Below, piece after piece: positions 1-5,671 of a stretch of DNA of 5,693 nucleotides. The notes below the pieces were generated by a model, which had not been told where the DNA came from, did no database searches, and worked only from the letters and a program-made list of their open reading frames with translations. The DNA is from Methanosarcinales archaeon. Its GTDB lineage: Archaea; Halobacteriota; Syntropharchaeia; Alkanophagales; Methanospirareceae. The stretch is from contig QMVO01000130.1 of NCBI GenBank assembly GCA_003661125.1, positions 1 to 5,693 on the forward strand, read 5' to 3'. Every line of letters starts with the position of its first letter. Positions within the stretch are counted from its first letter, which is position 1. The translations under genes were made by a program, and so were the position numbers.

Positions 1-252
1 CCATTCAACTGTATCTTCTGCGCTTCTTCTACGCTTTGCGGTAAGATATGGCGAGCGAGGTCTGCGGAGAATGTAATAGAGGAGTTGAGAATGCTCAATA
101 CAGAATTCGGTGTCAAAGAGATAGAATTCATGGATGACACCTTCACGCTGAGCAAGAGAAGAGCGGAGAGGATATGCGATTTGCTGATAAAAGAGGGGAT
201 GGTGGGGGAATGGATGTCACCTGGAGTTGTTCTGCACACGCAAACACAATAA
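1..252 (+). CDS. Radical SAM protein, upstream fragment (5' truncated, frameshifted)
   Basis: The open frame from base 1 enters the window inside a radical SAM domain. Its first residues, PFNCIFCAS, supply the second and third cysteines of CxxxCxxC, which binds the 4Fe-4S cluster that cleaves S-adenosylmethionine; the first cysteine codon must be the one just before base 1. The following stretch, with VIEELRMLNTEFGVKEIEFMDDTFTL split across it, fits the early alpha/beta units of COG1032-type enzymes, which often carry a B12-binding domain upstream (outside this window and not seen). Homology runs to about KEG (codons 193-198). After that the frame drifts into unrelated residues and stops at 250-252, while the family sequence continues in the frame used by the 210-791 segment. 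I read this as one gene with a missing base near 204-208, not as a real short protein. Substrate and pathway cannot be assigned. Confidence 0.75.
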   Translation, partial: PFNCIFCASSTLCGKIWRARSAENVIEELRMLNTEFGVKEIEFMDDTFTLSKRRAERICDLLIKEGMVGEWMSPGVVLHTQTQ

Positions 253-791
253 ACCGCGAGTTAGCAGAGAAGCTAAAAAGGGCTGGCTGTCACGATGTTT
301 ACATCGGAGCGGAATCGGGCTCGCAGAAGGTTCTGGACTTCATTGGCAAGAGCACTACATTGGAGCGTGTGAGTAAAGCTGTGGGGAGCGTGAAAAGAGC
401 GGGTTTGAATGTTCTCACTTCCTTCATTATCGGTGTTCCGGGCGAGACGGCAAGGATGATAAAAGATACGATAAAGTTTGCGGAAAAGTTAAATCCCACT
501 TACGCACAATTCACAATATGCACACCGTATCCGGGTACGAGGCTCTTTGCACTTGCGAAGGAGAAGGGGCTGTTAATAACGAAGGACTGGAGAAGATATA
601 CAACAGTAGAGCCAATAATGAACATTCCTGGGATTTCGGCAGAGCAATTGAGGAAACTATTCAACCGGGCTTATATCAGCTTCTACTTGAGACCGCGCTA
701 TGTGCTCTCGGGACTGCTAAACCGAAGGTTCTTTCTCATAAAGAAGGCTATTTCCGGTGCTCTGGATTATTACAGGGCGTTAAAAACTTAG
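174..791 (+). CDS. Radical SAM protein, downstream fragment (COG1032-like, continues the broken gene)
   Basis: This is the C-terminal part of the radical SAM gene that begins before base 1. The family sequence resumes at MDVTWSCSAHANTI (Met codon 210-212); codons 174-209 are probably out of frame. Visible landmarks, numbered from 174, are GAESGS at residues 45-50 (SAM-contacting strand), FIIGVPGET at 84-92, and a CTPYPGT motif near 115-121. A basic tail with FYLRPRY near 170 follows, which is common in B12-type radical SAM proteins of COG1032. Such enzymes methylate or rearrange lipids, tetrapyrroles and other metabolites; the reaction here is unknown. An added G in the G5 run at 204-208 would join this segment to the 1-252 frame without a stop. 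No ribosome binding site worth trusting precedes 174 or 210, which supports one broken gene over a separate one. It ends 96 bases before the regulator gene, which has its own promoter. Confidence 0.8.
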   Translation: MRFADKRGDGGGMDVTWSCSAHANTINRELAEKLKRAGCHDVYIGAESGSQKVLDFIGKSTTLERVSKAVGSVKRAGLNVLTSFIIGVPGETARMIKDTIKFAEKLNPTYAQFTICTPYPGTRLFALAKEKGLLITKDWRRYTTVEPIMNIPGISAEQLRKLFNRAYISFYLRPRYVLSGLLNRRFFLIKKAISGALDYYRALKT

Positions 792-822
792 TGATTGAAT
801 AGCTAAGTGACAACAACATTTT
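786..822 (+). terminator. Possible hairpin terminator after the radical SAM gene
   Basis: ACTTAG (786-791, overlapping the stop codon) and CTAAGT (803-808) can pair around an 11-base loop, followed by CAACAACATTTT. The stem is short and AT-rich and the T run is only four bases and set back, so this is weak. Archaeal termination mostly depends on T-rich stretches, so the hairpin may be incidental. Confidence 0.22.
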
Positions 823-824
823 GT

Positions 825-839
825 CGGAAGCTTTATATA
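825..839 (+). promoter_or_regulatory. Archaeal promoter (BRE + TATA box) for the regulator-exporter operon
   Basis: TTTATATA at 832-839 matches the archaeal TATA-box consensus, and the purine-rich CGGAAG just before it (825-830) is a plausible TFB-recognition element. Transcription would start about 25 bases downstream, near 862, leaving a leader of roughly 25 bases that contains the Shine-Dalgarno site GAGGGTGA (873-880) seven bases before the ATG at 888. A second TATA-like TTTATATT lies at 845-852, 13 bases after the first, and could be an alternative start or part of an operator. No other convincing promoter is seen within the following four genes, so this one probably drives the whole block. 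Confidence 0.7.
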
Positions 840-887
840 CTAAATTTATATTTCAGTAAAAAGTAAAAGATAGAGGGTGAAGAAAAG

Positions 888-1409
888 ATGAGCGAAGTGA
901 TGCGAGAAGTGTTAGATTCATTAGCGAAAATAGGGAAGCAATGGGGTATAGGGGAATCAGTGGGGCGTGTTTGGGGCTTCTTACTCTTCAAGTCTTGCCC
1001 CGTGACGCAGCGCGAGATAGAAGAGGGCACGGGCTACAGCCGTGGATTGGTCAGCCGAAGCTTGGGGAAATTGAAAAACGGACCGATGATTAGAGTGAAG
1101 AGAGAGGGAAGAGAAATCCGCTATTCGGTTAATACCACTTTAACCAATAGTTTTGGTGAGTTGTTGAAGCGATTTCTCGCCGAGAATATAAAGCCGATAA
1201 TTGAATTGCTCTCCACGAGTCGGGATAAGGTCAGGGATGCAAAAGTGAAGGAGAATTTTACTGCGGTGTTACACGAATACAGGAAATTGAACCTCGCTGT
1301 TCTCCTCTTCTCCAGAATAATGGACGAGCTAAATACGATGCCCGTGGACGTAGAGGTGGAGAACGTAGAAGAAGTAGCAAAGAGAATTTCGATGAAGATA
1401 ATGCTATAA
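888..1409 (+). CDS. GbsR/MarR-family winged-helix transcriptional regulator
   Basis: This 173-residue protein looks like the GbsR branch of the MarR superfamily (COG1510): DNA-binding regulators, usually dimeric, known in bacteria from choline/betaine control and common in archaea beside transport genes. Residues 1-35 form the leading helices. A helix-turn-helix follows, with TQREIEEGTGYSRGLVSRSL split over residues 40-59. A basic recognition/wing segment, GPMIRVKREGREIRYSV, covers 65-81. The rest (about 88-173) is predicted helical and would mediate dimer formation. The ATG at 888 is favoured by GAGGGTGA at 873-880. It is the first gene after a clear TATA box and is followed after 20 bases by the secreted-protein gene, so it probably controls its own operon (inference). 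The ligand is unknown, and whether it represses or activates cannot be read from the sequence. Confidence 0.85.
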   Translation: MSEVMREVLDSLAKIGKQWGIGESVGRVWGFLLFKSCPVTQREIEEGTGYSRGLVSRSLGKLKNGPMIRVKREGREIRYSVNTTLTNSFGELLKRFLAENIKPIIELLSTSRDKVRDAKVKENFTAVLHEYRKLNLAVLLFSRIMDELNTMPVDVEVENVEEVAKRISMKIML

Positions 1410-1429
1410 AGGAAAGGTGGGAGGAAGAA

Positions 1430-2713
1430 ATGAGTAAAAAGGATAAAGGAAAAAGAAGAAAGTTGGTTTCGTTATGCGTCCTCAGTATGGTATTTTTTAT
1501 GATGTTTTCGCCTGTGCCGTCGTTTATACCATCGGCAGATGCGGCTTTCTCTTCTGTTTCGATAACAGATGTAAAGCATACTGACTTACATCCCGGTGAT
1601 ACAAGAGATGTTGTTTTGACGGTAAAAAACAATGGTGGGCGAGATGCAAGAGATATTAGATTGGCATTAGAAGGCACGGAAATCGTATCGCCCGTGGGAC
1701 CTAAGGTAGTCCAAATGAATACGTTGAATTCATGGTGCGAGAAGGAAGTGGAAATAAGGGTTCATGTAAAAGAAGAAGCGCCTAATGGCGTTTATTCCAT
1801 ACCCATTATCTGCTCGTGGAATGAATATTATTTTGATCCTATAAAGGGCTATATAACTGAGCCTAAAGGACCGATAGAATTAGGGATATATTTCAACGTA
1901 ATAGGAAAAGGAGTGATAAACATTGGAGATATAAGCACTGACCCCACGGACATAAGACCAGGAGATGAGGACGTTGAACTAAGAGCATTTATAGAGAACA
2001 GTGGAGAAGCGGCGGCGAAAGATATCGAAGCGATATTAATTTGCGGGGATAAATTCAAACCTTCGTGGTCTGGAACAGACCGCTCATACATAGGCAGGTT
2101 GAATTCAGGTGAAAAAGGCGAGGCGATATTCCATATTGACATCGCTGACAATGTAGAATCGAATACATACAGCATACCATTGCAGATACGATATAAGGAT
2201 ACAAAGGGCGGTGAATACGAGGTGATGCGAGAGATAAGCATACTGGTGGAGCCGAAACCGGAATTTGAAATTGTTTCCTACTATACCGAACCTGCGAAGA
2301 TAAGCGCAGGTGATAAGGGTGTGAAACTGCACGTGAAGGTGCAGAATGTGGGTTCGGAGGAAGCGGAATCGGTTAGCGTGCGGATTACGGGCGAGGCGGA
2401 CGTGCCCTTCGATTACGATGTGAAGAGTGATTATCTGGGCAACCTTAAAAGAGGAGAAAAGGGTGTAGGCATACTACAGTTCGATGTGGACAGAGACGCC
2501 CTGCCGAAGACATACCCGCAGGGTATAGAGATACGATGCACTGGAGACCGCGACTTAGGCGATGACAATGTATATGTATTTGACAAGCAAATCCAGCTGG
2601 AAGTGACATCCTCGAGTTCATCAAGCAGATTTTCGGTTCCCGGATTTGAAGCGGGATTCGCCTTGCTTCTTCTGTTCGTGGTTCTGCTTTTGAGAAGGAA
2701 GAGAGTTTTCTAA
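1430..2713 (+). CDS. Secreted COG1361/CARDB-like protein with three Ig-like repeats and PGF-CTERM-like anchor
   Basis: This 427-residue protein is predicted to act outside the membrane. A Sec signal peptide is clear: basic start MSKKDKGKRRK, hydrophobic residues about 12-30, and a likely cut after ADA (36-38). Three beta-sandwich repeats of about 115 residues follow (about 41-157, 163-275 and 278-393). Each opens with a PGD-type turn (PGD at 55-57 and 177-179, AGD at 293-295), then a 'VKNNGG/IENSGE/VQNVGS' strand pair, as in CARDB/NEW3 domains of COG1361 surface proteins. Six serines (394-399) lead to VPGFEAGF at 403-410, a hydrophobic helix, and the basic end RRKRVF, the layout of a PGF-CTERM archaeosortase signal. 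The start is supported by GGGAGG at 1419-1424. It lies between the regulator and the RND genes (20- and 6-base gaps), which suggests that it works as the pump's extracytoplasmic partner; that role is inference, as is its processing. Confidence 0.82.
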   Translation: MSKKDKGKRRKLVSLCVLSMVFFMMFSPVPSFIPSADAAFSSVSITDVKHTDLHPGDTRDVVLTVKNNGGRDARDIRLALEGTEIVSPVGPKVVQMNTLNSWCEKEVEIRVHVKEEAPNGVYSIPIICSWNEYYFDPIKGYITEPKGPIELGIYFNVIGKGVINIGDISTDPTDIRPGDEDVELRAFIENSGEAAAKDIEAILICGDKFKPSWSGTDRSYIGRLNSGEKGEAIFHIDIADNVESNTYSIPLQIRYKDTKGGEYEVMREISILVEPKPEFEIVSYYTEPAKISAGDKGVKLHVKVQNVGSEEAESVSVRITGEADVPFDYDVKSDYLGNLKRGEKGVGILQFDVDRDALPKTYPQGIEIRCTGDRDLGDDNVYVFDKQIQLEVTSSSSSSRFSVPGFEAGFALLLLFVVLLLRRKRVF

Positions 2714-2719
2714 CGAGAT

Positions 2720-3889
2720 ATGCTGAAAGAGAAGATAGGCATAGAAAGTGCATTAACAAAATTGGCAGCGTTTCAATGCCGGTATTATAAGCAGATAATA
2801 TTGACGGCGGTGATACTAACGCTGTTTTGGGGTTATGGAGCAACGAACTTGCATTTCCAGGGCAACATAGAGAAGGAGATGCCGCAGGATTTGCCTGTTT
2901 TCGTTTTACAGGATAAGATAGCGAGTAAGTTCAGGGGCGAGGAATACGTAATTATTGCAGTTTGCCTGAACGAGGAAACGGGAGCAAAGAACATACCCTA
3001 TGATGTAAGAGACCCGAGGGTGATTAAATCGGTCATTGAACTGCACAAACGGCTCGAATCGGAACCTTCCATCGAAAAGATACAGTCGGTCGCACCTTTC
3101 TTCTCACAGGGAGTCCCTGAGGATATAGAAGGAGTGAAGCGTGTTTTAGCTTCTGTTCCAGGTTCTAAGAGTTTATTCAATGACGACTACAGTATCATGC
3201 TCGTCTATGCCAGCCCGATAGCAGGCTTAAGCGAAGATAAGGTGGAAGAAACAACAGAACTAATAAGAAAGAATATAGAAGCGATTACGAAACCACCAGG
3301 AGTAGAATATAAGATAACGGGAATAGCACCGCTAATAATAGAGCTGCTGAGATTGATGCGTGAGGACATGGTTTTCACTACGCTTGTAGCGGCGGCAATC
3401 ATTTTTGGATTACTGGCATTGCTGGAGCGGTCGTTCACAAAAGGCTTTCTCGTATTCCTGCCTCTGGTTTTTGGTATTACCTGGACTTTCGGGACAATGG
3501 GCTTCCTCGGCATACCTGTATCCATCAGCACGGTGATGATAGGTGCGGTTATCATCGGTTTAGGCGTCGAGTACGGGATATTCATGGTATCGAGGTATTA
3601 TGAAGAGAGAAGTCATGGCAGTACAACGAGAGATGCATTGAGAATTGCGGTAACCAATATAGGAGCATCAACGTTTGGCTCCGCGGCGACTACAACCGCA
3701 GCTTTCTTCGCTTTGACGCTTTCCGTGATGCCAATGATTCAGCACTTAGGGCAAACGCTGGCAATGGGTATAATTTTCTGCTGGTTAGCTGCCTCAGTAG
3801 TAAACCCATGCTTTATCGTGTTTGAAGAGCGTATAGAAGCGCGGAAATTAGCCGAAGGGCTGCGAAAATGGGTAGGTGAGAAGAGATAA
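2720..3889 (+). CDS. RND/MMPL (HAE3-like) exporter, N-terminal half
   Basis: This 389-residue protein is half of an RND-superfamily exporter (COG1033/MMPL type). One membrane helix at about 25-44 is followed by a large external domain (about 45-215), then five helices at about 218-236, 242-262, 267-290, 313-336 and 345-367. Helix 4 carries GLGVEYGIFM (281-290) at the place where proton-relay RND proteins usually have an Asp-Tyr pair; here it is Glu284-Tyr285. The external domain shares patterns with the next protein (DVRDPxV, a DDYS turn, 'MPQDLPV' against 'LPEDIEV'), showing the usual internal duplication. Usual single-chain family members have about 12 helices and 700-900 residues, so this is one half. 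The start at 2720 is six bases after the previous stop with only a weak local ribosome site, so translational coupling is likely. It ends in TAA directly followed by the ATG of the second half. Substrate unknown; lipids or other amphiphiles are typical of the family. Confidence 0.85.
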   Translation: MLKEKIGIESALTKLAAFQCRYYKQIILTAVILTLFWGYGATNLHFQGNIEKEMPQDLPVFVLQDKIASKFRGEEYVIIAVCLNEETGAKNIPYDVRDPRVIKSVIELHKRLESEPSIEKIQSVAPFFSQGVPEDIEGVKRVLASVPGSKSLFNDDYSIMLVYASPIAGLSEDKVEETTELIRKNIEAITKPPGVEYKITGIAPLIIELLRLMREDMVFTTLVAAAIIFGLLALLERSFTKGFLVFLPLVFGITWTFGTMGFLGIPVSISTVMIGAVIIGLGVEYGIFMVSRYYEERSHGSTTRDALRIAVTNIGASTFGSAATTTAAFFALTLSVMPMIQHLGQTLAMGIIFCWLAASVVNPCFIVFEERIEARKLAEGLRKWVGEKR

Positions 3890-5029
3890 ATGCGAGATAA
3901 GTTAAGTAAATTGGGAAAAGGACCTTTAGAGAAGTATGCGCGGTTCGTATCGCATCATGCACTCGTGGTTTTGGCTATATTTGTCATATTTACCATTTTC
4001 ACGGGTTATCAAACAACTTTAATGGGAGAAGCAGCGGAGAGCTACGAAGATTGGCTCCCCGAGGATATAGAAGTGATAGATACATTTGAGCTAATAGCAG
4101 ACCAATTTGCGGGTAGTTTTGTCACTTCAACTATTGTCGTGGAGACCGAGCCGAGATATGCAAAATCTGATGAGATACGGGATGTCCGCGACCCGGAGGT
4201 TTTGAGATATGTCGATTCACTCACTGAGAGGTCGAAGCTTGTTTATGGTGTCGTAGATGCGGAAAGTGCTGCTGATGTGATAAAAGAAGCGAATGGCGGT
4301 AGAATACCCAGCTCGTTGCGAAGTGTAAAGTCGCTGTTGAGAAATAACGAAGTAGCAGAGCAGAGGATAAGCAATTATATCAGCGACGATTATTCTATGA
4401 CGGTGGTGAGATTGAACTTGTTAGCAGATGTAAATGCAGAGGAGGTAGTTGAAGAACTGAGAGAGGTGACAAATATAGATAAACCGCAGGGTGTGTCGGT
4501 TGATTTTACTGGCGACCCGGTGGTAGATGCAGTGATGATAGAACTTTCGCAATCAACGATGCAAAAAACTTCTCTCGTCAGCTTCGCTTTAATTATACTT
4601 ATTCTGATAATTGTATTTGCCTCGATAAAATACGGGCTTATTCCTTTGTTAACAATTGTTTTTGGCGTTATATGGGCGTTTGGCACGCTTGTTCTGGCTG
4701 GGTTCGAAGTAACACCCTCTACATCCGGTGTGATGGCGATGATAATGGGCATCGGGATAGATTTCGGTATTCAAGTTACAAAACGGTTCAGATTTGAGCT
4801 ACGAACGCAAAAACGAGAGGATGCAATGGTTGATACATTAAAGAACGTATTCTATCCAATGACGATAACGACCTTAGCGGCGGTAATAGGGTTCAAATGC
4901 CTTTCGCTTGGTAAATTGCCGGCAATGGCAGATATGGGGACGATGATGGCAACGGGTGTGGTGTTCTGTGCAATTGCGGCGTTAACGGTGGTGCCTGCAG
5001 TTCTGGTGTTGCTGGAGCGGAAAAAATGA
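3890..5029 (+). CDS. RND/MMPL (HAE3-like) exporter, C-terminal half
   Basis: This 379-residue protein repeats the plan of its neighbour: helix 1 at about 23-42, an external domain at about 43-222, then helices at about 226-246, 248-272, 276-298, 320-341 and 348-374. Helix 4 has GIGIDFGIQV (287-296), so the proton-relay acid is Asp291, followed by Phe instead of the common Tyr. Its ATG touches the previous TAA and lies in the same reading frame, with GGTGAG at 3875-3880 placed correctly as a ribosome site inside the end of the first half. Together the two chains give the normal 12-helix RND unit of about 770 residues, so they should assemble as a heteromeric pump. The exporter would use the ion gradient to move a hydrophobic substrate across or out of the membrane; the precise substrate is unknown. 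It is the last gene of the compact operon. Confidence 0.85.
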   Translation: MRDKLSKLGKGPLEKYARFVSHHALVVLAIFVIFTIFTGYQTTLMGEAAESYEDWLPEDIEVIDTFELIADQFAGSFVTSTIVVETEPRYAKSDEIRDVRDPEVLRYVDSLTERSKLVYGVVDAESAADVIKEANGGRIPSSLRSVKSLLRNNEVAEQRISNYISDDYSMTVVRLNLLADVNAEEVVEELREVTNIDKPQGVSVDFTGDPVVDAVMIELSQSTMQKTSLVSFALIILILIIVFASIKYGLIPLLTIVFGVIWAFGTLVLAGFEVTPSTSGVMAMIMGIGIDFGIQVTKRFRFELRTQKREDAMVDTLKNVFYPMTITTLAAVIGFKCLSLGKLPAMADMGTMMATGVVFCAIAALTVVPAVLVLLERKK

Positions 5030-5031
5030 AA

Positions 5032-5108
5032 AAACCACGGATTTCACAAGATTAACACAAGAAAATGAAGCCAAGATTCTCGTGAAAATCTGTGTAATCT
5101 TGTGGTTA
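5032..5108. repeat. Imperfect inverted repeat with ~10-base internal periodicity
   Basis: The space between the exporter and CBS genes is almost filled by two arms that pair imperfectly. The left arm begins AACCACGGATTTCACAAG (5033-5050) and the right arm ends GTGTAATCTTGTGGTT (5092-5107). Within each arm a unit of about 10-11 bases recurs: CAC-GGATTT, CAC-AAGATTAA and CAC-AAGAAAA on the left, with the complementary GTG-AAAATCT, GTG-TAATCTT and GTG-GTT on the right. The loop is about 5066-5073. From memory, very similar 'CACGGATT/AATCTGTG' elements are scattered through many environmental archaeal and bacterial genomes, so this is likely a dispersed non-coding repeat. Transcribed, it would form a long hairpin and could end or protect the exporter mRNA, although no T run follows it. 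Confidence 0.75.
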
Positions 5109-5127
5109 CAAAAAGGGAGAGGAAAAA

Positions 5128-5538
5128 ATGGGAATGAATAGAAAATTCAGGAAACTTCTAAACGAGCAACTTCAGGGTATGACCGTGGGTGACATTATGG
5201 AAACAAATGTTATCACGATTAATGAAGATGCGACTCTTGAGCAGTTATATTCCTTGATTAGCGAATACCACCATCCGGGCTATCCGGTAGTAAATAAAGA
5301 GAATAAAATTGCTGGAGTTATTTCGTATAAAGATTTATTTCGAGTGAAAAGAGAAGACTGGAATAGAATTCGTGTTAAAGAGAGGATGAGCACACGCTTA
5401 GTTTGTGTCAGTTCGGGAGATAGTGTTATTGAAGCGGTGGAGAAGATGACAGAGGAGGATATTGGTAGATTACTCGTAATGGAAGATGATAAGCTGGTGG
5501 GGATTTTTCGCGTAGCTCTATTATGGATGGTGCGATAA
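5128..5538 (+). CDS. Stand-alone two-CBS-domain protein, C-terminus probably frameshifted
   Basis: This soluble protein of 136 residues as read has two CBS domains, a fold that usually binds adenine nucleotides and tunes a partner's activity. CBS1 covers about 17-73 (VGDIMETNVITI, YPVV at 52-55, GVISYKDL at 63-70). CBS2 covers about 82-127 onward (VKERMSTRLVCV, IGRLLVMEDDKLVGIF). The end, RVALLWMVR, does not fit a CBS domain. If one T is added to the T5 run at 5504-5508, the sequence continues SRSSIMDGAIKRL and stops at 5547-5549, restoring the expected last strand and helix in a 140-residue protein. In that version the usual Asp of the GxxSxxD motif is Ser. GGGAGAGG (5115-5122) supports the start at 5128; Met3 is a less likely alternative. 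The partner is unknown. It might be transcribed with the exporter if the repeat upstream is read through, since I see no clear TATA box before it. CBS pairs also occur at the end of M50 proteases, but no protease part is present. Confidence 0.85.
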   Translation: MGMNRKFRKLLNEQLQGMTVGDIMETNVITINEDATLEQLYSLISEYHHPGYPVVNKENKIAGVISYKDLFRVKREDWNRIRVKERMSTRLVCVSSGDSVIEAVEKMTEEDIGRLLVMEDDKLVGIFRVALLWMVR

Positions 5539-5570
5539 AGAGGTTGTGAGCTTGACGATGCCGGTATAGA

Positions 5571-5575
5571 TTTTT
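5571..5575 (+). terminator. Possible T-run terminator after the CBS gene
   Basis: A TTTTT run lies about 22 bases after the frame-corrected stop of the CBS gene and before the next promoter. Short T runs can end transcription in archaea without a hairpin. At five bases it is a minimal signal. Confidence 0.25.
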
Positions 5576-5626
5576 ACAGATTATCATGATGTAGCCAAAA
5601 CTTTTGATGGTAAAAAGAATGCATAC

Positions 5627-5659
5627 CTATGAAAGTTTTATATAGTAATTCATTCATAG
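5627..5659 (+). promoter_or_regulatory. Archaeal promoter with flanking inverted repeat, for the gene starting at 5672
   Basis: TTTATATA at 5637-5644 is a consensus TATA box preceded by the purine-rich GAAAG (5631-5635). The predicted start site is near 5667, only a few bases before the ATG at 5672, so the mRNA would be leaderless or nearly so. A perfect seven-base inverted repeat, CTATGAA (5627-5633) and TTCATAG (5653-5659), brackets the TATA box; it could be a binding site for a regulator competing with TBP, or chance in AT-rich DNA. Confidence 0.6.
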
Positions 5660-5671
5660 TATAAATCAATC

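Noticed and set aside
518..802. Plus-strand frame inside the radical SAM C-terminus
   Set aside because: It is out of frame with the conserved FIIGVPGET and PYPGT motifs, has no family resemblance and no ribosome site.
1258..1677. Open reverse-strand frame overlapping the regulator end and the surface-protein start
   Set aside because: Its low-complexity Ser/Leu-rich translation has no domain pattern, and both plus-strand genes it overlaps have clear domains and ribosome sites.
2445..2843. Open reverse-strand frame across the surface-protein/RND junction
   Set aside because: No recognisable motif; it lies antisense to a PGF-CTERM-like tail and an RND first helix, both well supported.
3887..3889. 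Recoded stop (pyrrolysine or selenocysteine) between the exporter halves
   Set aside because: The codon is TAA, not TAG or TGA, and no structured element is evident after it; a plain stop with re-initiation is simpler.
5032..5108. CRISPR array or tRNA gene
   Set aside because: The units are about 10 bases, degenerate and without spacers, and the fold lacks any cloverleaf arms or a CCA-type end.
5583..5590. Palindrome ATCATGAT after the CBS gene
   Set aside because: Eight bases in AT-rich DNA, not placed near a promoter element; expected by chance.
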